A DNA stretch of 64,000 bases, taken from NCBI RefSeq assembly GCF_030408715.1, contig NZ_CP047202.1, positions 2,151,907 to 2,215,906 on the forward strand. Reading direction: 5' to 3'. The stretch is from Corynebacterium confusum. GTDB taxonomy: Bacteria > Actinomycetota > Actinomycetes > Mycobacteriales > Mycobacteriaceae. Under the pieces are notes generated by a model, which was not told the origin of the DNA, ran no database searches, and was given only the letters and a program-made list of their open reading frames with translations. Of the stretch, positions 8,115 through 16,089 are shown piece after piece (within the stretch, counting starts at the first letter, position 1; the number at the start of each line of letters is the position of its first letter). Made by a program: the position numbers and the translations under genes.

Positions 8115-8417
8115 AGGGTTGACACTAATCCACCAATTAGCAACCTGGTCAACCTCTGCCAGCACCACCACAACATCAAAACCGACGGCCGCGTGAGCTA
8201 TATCCTCGACCCGCGCACCGGCACCGTGGTATGGCTATCCAACGACGACACCTGGGAGTCCACCTCCCCGGAAGGCCCGCTGTTCGCGAAAAACGTCAAC
8301 TGGATGCGGACCATGGCACAGGCGCAGCACGCTCGGCGCGACCGCGCGCACGCCAAAGCCACCTCCCCCATTTCAGAAAACCGGCCCCTCCACGAAACAT
8401 TCGTGCCACAATGGTGA
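8115..8417 (+). pseudogene. 3' remnant of a DUF222/HNH (13E12-type) endonuclease gene
   Basis: The frame open from 8115 encodes ISNLVNLCQHHHNIKTDGR, the last part of the HNH motif, followed by the typical C-terminal strand pair of DUF222-HNH proteins (YILDPRTGTVVWLS) and a short tail to the TGA at 8415-8417. The N-terminal DUF222 domain and the first half of the HNH site are missing: an in-frame stop lies at 8112-8114. The coding match therefore begins at the right border of the accessory element. I infer that the element inserted into, or recombined with, this gene; its 5' part would be left of the window. The GTG at 8193 is internal and not a real start. Confidence 0.65.
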
Positions 8418-8445
8418 TTCATTGCACACTTCGACGGAGGATACC

Positions 8446-10146
8446 ATGAACTCACTCATCCTCGCTGCCATCGGCATCGCCATGATGGCCGCCGGATACT
8501 TTCTCTATTCCCGCTTCCTAGGAAACCGAATTTTCCGACTCTCCCCCGACTACGCCACCCCCGCGCACACCATGCGCGACGGCGTGGATTACGTCCCCAC
8601 CAACAAGTACGTCCTGTGGGGGCACCACTTCACCTCTGTTGCTGGTGCGGCCCCGATTATCGGTCCGGCCGTGGCCGTCATCTGGGGCTGGTTGCCCGCG
8701 TTTCTGTGGGTGACCATCGGCACCGTCCTCATGGCCGGAATGCACGACCTCGGCGCGCTGTGGGCATCGCAGCGCCACCGCGGCCAGTCCATCGGTACGC
8801 TGTCCGGCCGTTACATCGGCTCGCGCGGGCGCAACCTCTTCCTAGTCGTTATTTTCCTCCTGCTGCTGATGGTCAACACCGCCTTCGCGGTCGTCATCTC
8901 CAACCTGTTGGTCTCCACCCCGACCGCGGTCATCCCAACCTTGGGCGCCATCGTCGTGGCTTTGTTGATCGGTCAGGCAATCTACCGCTTTAACTGGAAC
9001 CTGCCGGTGGTCTCCATCGTCGGCGTCGTGGCCCTCTACGCGTTGATGATCATCGGTGACCGCGTACCGGTGGTGCTTCCGGAGACCGTGCTGGGAATCC
9101 CGGCCAACGGCGTCTGGATCATCACGCTGTTCATCTACGCCTTCGCGGCTTCCCTGCTGCCGGTCTGGGTACTGCTCCAGCCGCGCGACTACATTAACGG
9201 CCTCCAGCTGTTCATCGGTCTGGCCATCCTCTACGGCGCCTTCCTGTTCACCGCCCCGGACATCGTCGCCCCGGCGCTTAACGATGCCGTCCCGGACGGC
9301 ACCCCCTCCATCTTCCCGCTGCTGTTCGTCACCATTGCCTGCGGCGCGATCTCCGGCTTCCACGGCGTGGTGGCCTCGGGGACCTCCTCGAAGCAGCTGG
9401 ACAAGGAAACCGACGCCCGCTTTGTCGGATATTTCGGCGCCGTCGGTGAGGGCCTTTTGTCCCTGGGCACGATTATCGCGACCACGGCTGGATTCAAGAC
9501 CATCCAAGATTGGGAAGAGATTTACCACGAGTTCAACGCCGGGGGCGTGGACGCCTTCGTCGCCGGTGGTGGCTCGTTGGTGAACGAGGGCCTCGGTATC
9601 CCAACCTCGCTGTCGGGGACCATTCTCGCGACCATGGCCGTGCTCTTCGCCGCCACCACCATGGACTCGGGCATCCGTCTGCAGCGCCTCGTGGTCCAAG
9701 AAATCGGCGAGGTCGTCGGGGTGCGGATCGGCGCCCTGGTGGCTACCTGCATCGCGGTCGGCGTGGCTTTCGCGCTGACCTTCTCCCAGGGCACCGACGG
9801 CTCGGGCGGCATGACTATCTGGCCGCTGTTCGGCACCACCAACCAGCTGATGGCCGGCCTGACCCTGGCTATTCTGGCCGTCATCCTGACCTACCTGCGC
9901 CGGCCGACGCTGCCGGCGCTCATCCCCTTCGCCTTCCTCATGGTCATGTCCGTCTGGGCGCTGATTATTCAGCTCGGCACCTTCTGGCAGGAGCAGAACT
10001 GGCTGCTGCTGGTGATGGACGTCATCATCCTCATCGCCGCCCTGTGGGTCACCGTCGAGGCGCTCGCTTCTCTCCAGCGCGCGCGGCGAAGCCCGGCCAT
10101 TACCTGGACCGACGAGGACGTCGACGCCCCGGAGCCGGTCCGATGA
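8446..10146 (+). CDS. cstA: CstA-family carbon starvation / peptide-pyruvate transporter
   Basis: 566 aa, starting at the ATG with GGAGG 5 bases upstream. It is an integral membrane protein with about 15 hydrophobic segments. The conserved CstA core is visible in GHHFTSVAGAAPIIGPAVAV (residues ~60-80), followed by the segment IFPLLFVTIACGAISGFHG and GTSSKQLDKETDARFVGY. Family members take up peptides or pyruvate and are induced by starvation. This copy is clearly shorter than the roughly 700-residue E. coli proteins CstA and BtsT, mainly at the C-terminus. It is followed, with overlapping starts, by a small CC-ended protein and an ArsA-type ATPase, making a three-gene operon. In E. coli a different small protein (YbdD type) takes the second position. 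Confidence 0.85.
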   Translation: MNSLILAAIGIAMMAAGYFLYSRFLGNRIFRLSPDYATPAHTMRDGVDYVPTNKYVLWGHHFTSVAGAAPIIGPAVAVIWGWLPAFLWVTIGTVLMAGMHDLGALWASQRHRGQSIGTLSGRYIGSRGRNLFLVVIFLLLLMVNTAFAVVISNLLVSTPTAVIPTLGAIVVALLIGQAIYRFNWNLPVVSIVGVVALYALMIIGDRVPVVLPETVLGIPANGVWIITLFIYAFAASLLPVWVLLQPRDYINGLQLFIGLAILYGAFLFTAPDIVAPALNDAVPDGTPSIFPLLFVTIACGAISGFHGVVASGTSSKQLDKETDARFVGYFGAVGEGLLSLGTIIATTAGFKTIQDWEEIYHEFNAGGVDAFVAGGGSLVNEGLGIPTSLSGTILATMAVLFAATTMDSGIRLQRLVVQEIGEVVGVRIGALVATCIAVGVAFALTFSQGTDGSGGMTIWPLFGTTNQLMAGLTLAILAVILTYLRRPTLPALIPFAFLMVMSVWALIIQLGTFWQEQNWLLLVMDVIILIAALWVTVEALASLQRARRSPAITWTDEDVDAPEPVR

Positions 10147-10385
10147 GCCTGCGGCAGCTGCTCCAGGATTACTACGCCGGCCCCTACCGGGCGACCTTCG
10201 CCAAAGCCAAGCAGGAAGAGGATGACCTGTTCCTGCTGCTGGTGATGTCGGAGGCGCTCGGGGTCCCCAACCCGGCGACCTATTACACCCTGGAATTGCT
10301 GCCGGTCGTCTACGACGAGTTCCACGCCTGGCATCGGCGTATGGGAATGGATCGCTCCCCGCTGGAGGGCATCTCATGCTGCTAA
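10143..10385 (+). CDS. small cory-CC-star-type protein ending in Cys-Cys
   Basis: 80 aa; its ATG overlaps the cstA stop by 4 bases and its own 3' end overlaps the arsA start by 10. It is helical, acidic in the middle (KAKQEEDDLFLLLVMSE), has a VPNPATYYTLELLP segment and ends exactly in ISCC-stop. Small corynebacterial proteins of this kind with a terminal Cys-Cys, encoded next to ArsA-type ATPases, are known by the informal name cory-CC-star. The terminal cysteines could bind metal, form a thiol switch or dock onto the ATPase. The assignment is from memory of that family; the function is unknown. Confidence 0.65.
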   Translation: MSLRQLLQDYYAGPYRATFAKAKQEEDDLFLLLVMSEALGVPNPATYYTLELLPVVYDEFHAWHRRMGMDRSPLEGISCC

Positions 10386-11284
10386 AACCGGTGACGTTTT
10401 TCGGCGGCAAGGGCGGCGTCGGCAAGACCACGCTGGCGGCCGCCGCGGCGTGGAAGGCCGCGCAGCAGCATTCGACGCTGCTGGTTTCGACGGACCCGGC
10501 GCACAACCTGGGGCACCTTTGGGACGTCTCGCTGGGCGATACCCCCACGGCGGTCGCCGACCGCCTCGACATCGTGGAGATCGACCCGGCCGAGGTCACG
10601 GAAAGGCACCTGGCCGAGGTCCAGCGCACGATGCACAAGATGATGCCGGAGCGGCTGCACTCGCAAGTCAACCGTCACCTGGACCTGGCCCGGCAGTCAC
10701 CAGGGACGCACGAATCCGCGCTGCTAGAGCGCATGGCGGACCTGGTCGATACCAACTACGAACGGATCATCTTCGATACCGCCCCCAGCGGCCACACCGC
10801 CCGCCTGGTAGAGCTGCCCGAAATCATGCAGGCCTGGACCGACGGGCTGCTGGAGCGGCGGGACCGCTCGGATCGTTTTAGCTCCCTGGTCCGCGGGCTC
10901 GGCGGGGAGGCCGGTTCCGACCAGGTGGATAAGCGCAACCAGGAGATCCGGAGCATCCTCTGGCGCCGCCGGGAGCGTTTCGTGCGACTGCGGGCGACGC
11001 TGCAGCAAGACTCCGAGTTCTATCTGGTGCTAACCCCCGAGAGGCTCCCGGTGCTGGAAACCACCGAGTTTTATCACCAGCTCCAGGACAGTGGAATGAC
11101 CGTCGGCGGGGTTATCGTCAATCGCCGGTCACCGCAGGGGCAAGGTACCTTTATGGAGGCCCGCCGGCGGGTCGAGGACGCGGCGCTTAGCGGCTTGGAG
11201 CTACCGGTCCCGACCGTGGAGGTGCCGCTACTTCCCGCGGACGTCGGACCGGAGCAGCTCGGCTTCATCGCGGAGCTGCTCTGA
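10376..11284 (+). CDS. ArsA/Get3-type ATPase
   Basis: 302 aa, a single ATPase unit. The deviant P-loop GGKGGVGKTT (residues ~10-19), STDPAHNLG (switch I) and DTAPSGHT (switch II) are those of the ArsA/Get3/TRC40 branch of the SIMIBI class. ArsA energises arsenite efflux and Get3 targets tail-anchored membrane proteins, but no arsenite-binding cysteine cluster and no ars genes are seen here. Coupling to cstA and the Cys-Cys protein suggests it serves that transporter, perhaps in assembly or targeting; this is inference. The last 57 bases overlap the 3' end of the convergent panC-like gene. Confidence 0.8.
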   Translation: MLLKPVTFFGGKGGVGKTTLAAAAAWKAAQQHSTLLVSTDPAHNLGHLWDVSLGDTPTAVADRLDIVEIDPAEVTERHLAEVQRTMHKMMPERLHSQVNRHLDLARQSPGTHESALLERMADLVDTNYERIIFDTAPSGHTARLVELPEIMQAWTDGLLERRDRSDRFSSLVRGLGGEAGSDQVDKRNQEIRSILWRRRERFVRLRATLQQDSEFYLVLTPERLPVLETTEFYHQLQDSGMTVGGVIVNRRSPQGQGTFMEARRRVEDAALSGLELPVPTVEVPLLPADVGPEQLGFIAELL

Positions 11285-12046
11285 CTGGTACTCGTCCCAG
11301 TTTTTGAAGCCCACGCCCAGCGGCAGGCCGACGTTGTCGATGAGGCGTATTGCTCCCAAGGTGGCAGCGACGAGGAGACGGGCATCACCCTGCTCGGGCG
11401 CGGGCCCGAGATCCTTGCCGCGCACGGCGACGTAGTCGGGATCCACGCCGGCGGAACGAAGGACGGACTCGGTGACCTCGAGGACGTGCTCGGCGCCGGC
11501 CTCGGCCGCGTGCGCCCCGGCGGTCAGCGCGGCGGAGATCGCGGTGGCCGCGGTGCGGTGCTCGGCGGGCAGGCGGGTATTGCGCAGGCTCATCGCCACG
11601 CCCTCGGCGGTGCGGACGGTGGGCACGCCGTGGAGGCTAACGCCCAGGTGCAGATCCCGCACGGCCTGGTTTATGGCTAGGTTGTATTCGTAGTCCTTCT
11701 CCCCGACTACGACGTCGGAGGGGCGCAGCGCGCCGATGAGCGCGAGCGGCAGCGCCAGGTCCTGGACGGGTTCCAGGCCACGGTCGGGGGTCGGCACGGT
11801 GATGGTTTTTCCGTGCGGCCAGAGGGTCTCGGCATCGTAGTGCCAGACCACGTCGGCGTCGGGGGCGTCGCCTTCCCGCAGCGCAACGACCACGACGGCC
11901 GAGCGGATGGCGCGGGCCGCGCGGATGAGTGCCTGGTGGCCGGCGTGTACGCCGTCGCCCAGGATGACCAGCACGACGGGACGGCCGGTTTTCGCGTACG
12001 CGCTGCCGATCATGCGGATCTTGTCAAGGTCACTGGTTTCTATCAT
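11228..12046 (-). CDS. panC: PanC-like protein, probably degenerate pantoate-beta-alanine ligase
   Basis: 272 aa with the PanC fold: GDGVHAGH (the HxGH adenylate motif), GEKDYEYN, VPTVR, MSLRN and RLIDNVGL line up with pantothenate synthetase, which joins pantoate and beta-alanine with ATP. Several active-site elements differ from the family as I know it. The VSIFVNPxQF segment is absent (VVVVALREGDAP instead), the EGxxRPxHFxGV loop is missing, the GEKDxQQ motif has lost both glutamines, and SSRN has become SLRN. The middle is shorter by some tens of residues. Catalysis is therefore doubtful. It is the last gene of the folate cluster, overlapping the Rossmann gene by 17 bases, and converges on the arsA 3' end. 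Confidence 0.7.
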   Translation of the reverse strand: MIETSDLDKIRMIGSAYAKTGRPVVLVILGDGVHAGHQALIRAARAIRSAVVVVALREGDAPDADVVWHYDAETLWPHGKTITVPTPDRGLEPVQDLALPLALIGALRPSDVVVGEKDYEYNLAINQAVRDLHLGVSLHGVPTVRTAEGVAMSLRNTRLPAEHRTAATAISAALTAGAHAAEAGAEHVLEVTESVLRSAGVDPDYVAVRGKDLGPAPEQGDARLLVAATLGAIRLIDNVGLPLGVGFKNWDEYQSEQLRDEAELLRSDVRGK

Positions 12047-12635
12047 TGTTCCCCCAGAATTCTAAGTCGATGTCCCCGCGCAATTCTGCCAGCCGGCGGG
12101 CATAGCTTAGGTAGGCGGGTTCTCCGTTGTATCCGGCCATTACCTGCTGCGCGCTCAGCGGCACGTAGTCGTTTCCGCCGCCCTCCCGGGCGAGGATCTC
12201 GCGCAACATCTCGCGCTTGTAGAGCCCGGCGACGAATCCGGGGCGGTCGGCATCACCTAGCAGCATGTACTTCCCGTGCGCCTCAAAGACCAAGAGGGTG
12301 GCGACGGTCTCGCCGAGCTCGTCGAGGGCATCGACGGCCCAGGCCTCGTCATCGACCGGGCAGACGGCGGCGACGATAGCGCCGCGGGTCTCCAGGGCAT
12401 CGAGGGCCTGCGCGCCCCGGGTCAGGCAGGTGTGCATGACGATGGTGCCGGAGCGGACGATGCCGGCTGCCTCGTCGATGGCCACCGGCAGCCGGTCTTC
12501 CTCCACCGCTAGGATGAGGGCTTCCGCGTCCGCGGCGGTGCCGATCTTGTGGCCGGCTTGGGCCAGGCGTTCGGCGAAGAGCTTTCCGGGGGCGGAGTCA
12601 CCAATCACCCCGATGCGCATGCGCGGTGCGTCCAC
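12030..12635 (-). CDS. Rossmann-fold protein (DUF2520-type partner of panC), short form
   Basis: 201 aa. The N-terminus reads MRIGVIGDSAPGKLFAERLAQAG, a dinucleotide-binding beta-alpha-beta turn, followed by a small sheet (TIVMHTCL, AIVAAVCPV) that recalls DUF2520/Rossmann proteins encoded next to panC in actinobacteria. Relatives are usually about 300 residues; here the C-terminal helical domain is largely reduced. Start: GTG 12635, with ATG 12620 as the alternative. It sits 2 bases after the DUF6779 stop. Its function is not known even in the family; an oxidoreductase linked to pantoate or coenzyme A supply is a guess. The reduction matches the degenerate PanC beside it. Confidence 0.6.
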   Translation of the reverse strand: MDAPRMRIGVIGDSAPGKLFAERLAQAGHKIGTAADAEALILAVEEDRLPVAIDEAAGIVRSGTIVMHTCLTRGAQALDALETRGAIVAAVCPVDDEAWAVDALDELGETVATLLVFEAHGKYMLLGDADRPGFVAGLYKREMLREILAREGGGNDYVPLSAQQVMAGYNGEPAYLSYARRLAELRGDIDLEFWGNNDRNQ

Positions 12636-12637
12636 TG

Positions 12638-13336
12638 CTACTTCTTTTTCTTCATCTCGGCCATGAGCTCCGCGACGGAGACCGATCCCTCGCGGTTAGC
12701 GTCCTGGCGGCGGCGGCCGCGCTTTTCTTCCTTCGGCTTGCTCACTTCCGGATCCCCGCCGGTATCCCAGCGCACGGCTTGGAAGGAGTCAGTCTGGAAG
12801 GTGGGGCCTTGCTTCTTGGGCTCTTCGGCTTCCTGCTTTTCCTTGATGATCTCCTCGAGGGAGGTCTCCTGCGGCGTCTGGTTGCCCAGGCGGCCGGCGA
12901 TGGCGTCCTCGGAGGGCGCGCCGGCGGAGGTCTGCTTGAAGTTGTCCTCGAGCTCCATGATGCGGCGAGCCTCGGCGCGTAGGGCGGCCGGCTCGTAGCC
13001 AAACTCGCGGCCCGACAGGTCCTCCAGCTGCTGGCGGATGGTGCTCAGCTGCTCGCGGATCTCGGCGAGGACCTCCGGCTCTTCGGCGGTCTGCGCCTTT
13101 TCCAGCTCCGCCTGGTGGAGCTTCTCGCGGTAGGCGAGCTCGTCCTCGCTCTTCTGGGCCAGGCGGCGGTAGCGGGTGACGAGGAAGAACCCGACCACAG
13201 CGGCCCACAGTGCGGCGAGAAGTGCGATCTTTAGCGCGGCGTCGGAACCGGCAATGAGCATGACGATGCTGGCAACAATTGCGAGCGCCACCAGCACTGC
13301 GATCCCAATCTGGCCACGATCGGTCTGGTTATTCAT
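12638..13336 (-). CDS. DUF6779-type membrane protein
   Basis: 232 aa. Two N-terminal hydrophobic segments (IGIAVLVALAIVASIVMLIAG and LKIALLAALWAAVVGFFLV, about residues 10-55) are followed by a cytoplasmic coiled coil rich in Glu/Gln (EVLAEIREQLSTIRQQLEDL) and a charged, probably disordered tail ending in KKKK. This matches the layout of an actinobacterial family of unknown function found beside folK and DUF3180. It lies between the DUF3180 and Rossmann genes in the minus-strand cluster. A scaffold or cell-envelope role is possible; no catalytic residues are visible. Confidence 0.65.
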   Translation of the reverse strand: MNNQTDRGQIGIAVLVALAIVASIVMLIAGSDAALKIALLAALWAAVVGFFLVTRYRRLAQKSEDELAYREKLHQAELEKAQTAEEPEVLAEIREQLSTIRQQLEDLSGREFGYEPAALRAEARRIMELEDNFKQTSAGAPSEDAIAGRLGNQTPQETSLEEIIKEKQEAEEPKKQGPTFQTDSFQAVRWDTGGDPEVSKPKEEKRGRRRQDANREGSVSVAELMAEMKKKK

Positions 13337-13341
13337 GGGTA

Positions 13342-13812
13342 CTACTCTAACGCGTCCGTCCCCGTTTCGGGCGGAGGGACTTCACAGTATCGTTCCAAAA
13401 CCACGCCCGCGATGGCCATGGCCACCCCACCTAGGGCGGAGGCCAAAACGCCGGTCAGATCGTCGGAGGCAGCGGCCAGGCGGCCGGCGTTCGGGACGAC
13501 GTAGCAGGCGATGCCTGCGTACGCACCGCCGACGATGGTCCCGGTCCACGCCGAGGCCTTCGCCACCAGCATGAACTGGGCAATCGTCAGTGGGTTCAGC
13601 TGGGTGCGGTCCAGGCCGATGCCGTCGTCGTTTTTGGCCTGCCGCACCTTCCACGTCAGGCCCAGGCAGAGCGCGGTCATGACCCACAGGGTTATCGACA
13701 CCGTCGCGGGGATGGCCAGCATGGAGCCGTAGAAGCGAGCGGTGAGGATCGCGGCCGCGGCGGCCACGAAGAGCCCTACCCCGATGAGCGTTCCGATGGA
13801 GGTGCGTTTCAC
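13342..13812 (-). CDS. DUF3180 membrane protein
   Basis: 156 aa with four hydrophobic segments (starts near residues 8, 35, 78 and 115) and the conserved element LNPLTIAQFMLVAKASAWTG at the third, as expected for the DUF3180 family. It starts one base before the folK stop region and is part of the fol cluster, where DUF3180 is a regular neighbour of folK in actinobacteria. Function unknown. Its C-terminus is short and acidic (PPPETGTDALE). Confidence 0.75.
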   Translation of the reverse strand: MKRTSIGTLIGVGLFVAAAAAILTARFYGSMLAIPATVSITLWVMTALCLGLTWKVRQAKNDDGIGLDRTQLNPLTIAQFMLVAKASAWTGTIVGGAYAGIACYVVPNAGRLAAASDDLTGVLASALGGVAMAIAGVVLERYCEVPPPETGTDALE

Positions 13813-14280
13813 TTAGCGTTCCTTGATCTCGGCGACCTCGGCCGGATCCAACTTCGCGATCAGCTCGCGGACGAACGCGCCGTTCAGGCTGGCATCCGGG
13901 TCGGCCGCCAGCCACGGGACTAAGACGAAGGCGCGCTCGTGGGCGTACGGGTGCGGCACGGTCAGCTCGGGATCGCCGCTGGTATAGCCGTCGATGTCGA
14001 CGATGTCGACATCCAGGGTGCGCGGGCCCCAGTGGCGGATGCGCCGGCGGTCGGCGGCCTGCTCGAGCTTCTGCCCGCGGCGCAGCAGCTCGATCGGGGT
14101 CTCCTCCACGTCGACGATGAGCACCGCGTTGAGGAATTCGTCCTGGTCGGTAACGCCCCACGGCGGGGTGGAATAGACGGGTGAGGCCGCCACCGTCTGG
14201 TCCGCGAATTCGCGGAAGACGGTCTCCAAGAGTTTTTCTCGGTCGTCCATGTTGGAGCCGATGGATAATACCGCGCGCAT
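13813..14280 (-). CDS. folK: 2-amino-4-hydroxy-6-hydroxymethyldihydropteridine pyrophosphokinase
   Basis: 155 aa, full length for FolK. It transfers pyrophosphate from ATP to hydroxymethyldihydropterin, the step before FolP. Visible signatures are LSIGSNMDDR at the N-terminus, SPVYSTPPWG, the NAVL strand, the HWGPRTLDVDIVDI motif whose two Asp residues bind magnesium, and VPHPYAHERAFVL. The start ATG overlaps the folB stop by one base (14280), so translation is coupled. It is a cytoplasmic enzyme in the order folE-folP-folB-folK. Confidence 0.93.
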   Translation of the reverse strand: MRAVLSIGSNMDDREKLLETVFREFADQTVAASPVYSTPPWGVTDQDEFLNAVLIVDVEETPIELLRRGQKLEQAADRRRIRHWGPRTLDVDIVDIDGYTSGDPELTVPHPYAHERAFVLVPWLAADPDASLNGAFVRELIAKLDPAEVAEIKER

Positions 14281-14651
14281 TAGCCCCTCCGAATGGTCTT
14301 CTTCGAGCGCCGGGCGACGACGGCGACGTCACCGAAGGTGCGCTCGATGGGCGCCTGCGGCTTGTGCACGGTCACCTCGACGGCGAAGAGCTGCTCGTAG
14401 GCTTCCATTGCGGCGTCGGCAATCCGGGAGGCGACGGTCTCGATGAGATCGTAGGGCTCGCCCTCGACGATCCCGGCGGCGAGATCCGCCAGCTCCGCGT
14501 AGTTGATGGTCTCGGCCAGGTCGTCGTTCGGGCTGAAGCTCAACCAGCAGGTGATGTCGACGAGGAACTTCTGGCCGTCCCGCTTCTCGTGGTCAAAGAC
14601 CCCGTGGTAGCCGTAGCACTCGAGGCCGGTCAGCTCAATGCGGTCTGCCAT
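14280..14651 (-). CDS. folB: dihydroneopterin aldolase
   Basis: 123 aa starting at ATG 14651 (MADRIELTGLECYGYHG), preceded by AGGGGAAC; its ATG overlaps the folP stop as TAATG. A longer upstream reading exists but lies inside folP. The family signatures are ECYGYHGVFDHEKRDGQ, YAELADLAAGIVEG (substrate-binding Glu), LIETVASRIAD and VTVHKPQAPI with the catalytic Lys. FolB cleaves dihydroneopterin to hydroxymethyldihydropterin, feeding FolK. Length is normal. Confidence 0.92.
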   Translation of the reverse strand: MADRIELTGLECYGYHGVFDHEKRDGQKFLVDITCWLSFSPNDDLAETINYAELADLAAGIVEGEPYDLIETVASRIADAAMEAYEQLFAVEVTVHKPQAPIERTFGDVAVVARRSKKTIRRG

Positions 14652-15511
14652 TAGTTCCCCTGGTAATCCGCGCCGAGCTTCCAGGCGGCCGCGACATCGA
14701 CGGCGTCGCGGGAGACGGCCACCTCGTGCACGCGCACGCACCACGCGCCCAGCTGGGCGGACAGCGCGGTGACGGCGGCGGTGGCGGGATCGGCCTCGGT
14801 CGGGCCGGCCGGCAGGTCGCGGTTTTTCCGGATACCGGTCAGGAATCGCTTCCGGGAAGCGCCGACGAGCACCGGGTAAGGCCCGTCGATGAATTCGGGC
14901 AGGGCCTTGAGCAGCGCCCAGTTGTCCTGCGGGGTCTTGGCGAAGCCCAGGCCCGGGTCGATGCTGATGTTGTTCTCACTCACGCCGGCCTGCAGCGCCT
15001 TTTCGACCAGGTCGTCTAGGACGTTGTGCACGTCGCGCACGACGTCGCCGCCGTGGTCGGCCGCGCCCGCCGCGTCGCCGAAGCGGACGGTGCGCCAGTG
15101 CATCAGGCACACGGGCAGGTCGGTCTCGCCCATCACACGGAACATGTCCGGATCGGCCAGGCCGCCGGAGACGTCGTTGAGCAGGTCCACGCCGGCCTCG
15201 GCGGAGGCGGCCGCCACGCTGGCGCGCATGGTGTCCACGGAGGTGCGGATGCCGTCGGCGTGCAGGGCCTTGATCACCGGCGTGACGCGGTCGCGCTCGA
15301 CGTCCGCGTCCACGCGGGTAGCCCCCGGGCGGGTGGACTCGCCGCCGACGTCGATGATGTCCGCGCCCTGGGCCACGAGCTCGTGGGCGTGCGCGATGGC
15401 GTCGTCGACGGCCAACCACTTGCCGCCGTCGGAGAAGGAATCCTCAGTTACGTTAACAATCCCCATCACCAGCGTGCGGTCGGTCGGGGCGGACAGATCT
15501 GCAATCGACAT
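14651..15511 (-). CDS. folP: dihydropteroate synthase
   Basis: 286 aa, the usual length. It couples the FolK product to p-aminobenzoate, the target of sulfonamides. Motifs in order: MGIVNVTEDSFSDGG, a near-perfect first DHPS signature; GADIIDVGGESTRPGA, the second signature; SVDTMRASVA; LLNDVSGG; CLMHWR; DPGLGFAKT; and LVGASRKRF with the phosphate-binding Lys/Arg. It lies 5 bases downstream of folE and overlaps folB by one base. No sign of resistance-type insertion was noticed near the signatures, but this is a visual check only. Confidence 0.94.
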   Translation of the reverse strand: MSIADLSAPTDRTLVMGIVNVTEDSFSDGGKWLAVDDAIAHAHELVAQGADIIDVGGESTRPGATRVDADVERDRVTPVIKALHADGIRTSVDTMRASVAAASAEAGVDLLNDVSGGLADPDMFRVMGETDLPVCLMHWRTVRFGDAAGAADHGGDVVRDVHNVLDDLVEKALQAGVSENNISIDPGLGFAKTPQDNWALLKALPEFIDGPYPVLVGASRKRFLTGIRKNRDLPAGPTEADPATAAVTALSAQLGAWCVRVHEVAVSRDAVDVAAAWKLGADYQGN

Positions 15512-15516
15512 GGTTT

Positions 15517-16089
15517 CTAGCTCCGGATTAGGCTCATGACCTCAGCGCGTGAGGCCGCGTTGGTTTTGAAGCCGCCGCGCACGGCGGACGTCGTGGTTGT
15601 CGCACCCGGCTTGCGGATGCCCCGCATGGCCATGCACAGGTGCTCGCACTCGATGACCACGATAACCGACTGCGCGCCCAGGGTATCGGTCAGCGCGTCG
15701 GCGATTTGGGTGGTCAGGCGCTCCTGCACCTGGGGGCGCTTGGCGTACATATCGGCCAGGCGGGCCAGCTTGGACAGGCCCGTCACGTGCCCGTCCTTGC
15801 CGGGGATATAGCCGATGTGGGCCACGCCGTAGAAGGGCACCAGGTGGTGCTCGCAGGTGGAATAAATCGGGATATCGCGCACCAGGACCAGCTCCTCGTG
15901 GTTCTCGGCGAAGGTCTTGTGCAGTACCTCGGTGGGATCCACGTGCAGGCCGGCGAAGATCTCCGCATACGAGCGGGCCACGCGAGCCGGGGTCTCCTGC
16001 AGGCCCTCGCGGTCTGGGTCTTCGCCCACGGCCAACAGGAGTTCGCGGATAGCCGCCTCAGCGCGCGGTTGGTCGAAGAAGTTAGTCAT
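15517..16089 (-). CDS. folE: GTP cyclohydrolase I
   Basis: 190 aa from ATG 16089 ([17 protein letters not shown]); the longer open frame upstream lies inside ftsH. It converts GTP to dihydroneopterin triphosphate, the first committed step of folate synthesis. Seen are [38 protein letters not shown] with the zinc-binding Cys and His, [20 protein letters not shown], and [16 protein letters not shown] with the second zinc Cys. The start overlaps the ftsH 3' end by 8 bases, so the two are translated as neighbours in one operon. Confidence 0.94.
   Translation of the reverse strand: MTNFFDQPRAEAAIRELLLAVGEDPDREGLQETPARVARSYAEIFAGLHVDPTEVLHKTFAENHEELVLVRDIPIYSTCEHHLVPFYGVAHIGYIPGKDGHVTGLSKLARLADMYAKRPQVQERLTTQIADALTDTLGAQSVIVVIECEHLCMAMRGIRKPGATTTTSAVRGGFKTNAASRAEVMSLIRS

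Noticed and set aside
8842..10671. 609-codon open frame opposite cstA and arsA
   Set aside because: Antisense shadow; Arg/Gly/Asp-rich with no motif, and it spans two genuine genes.
14652..14744. Longer N-terminus for FolB
   Set aside because: The extra residues lie inside folP and are Arg-rich; ATG 14651 has a ribosome-binding site and the TAATG overlap.
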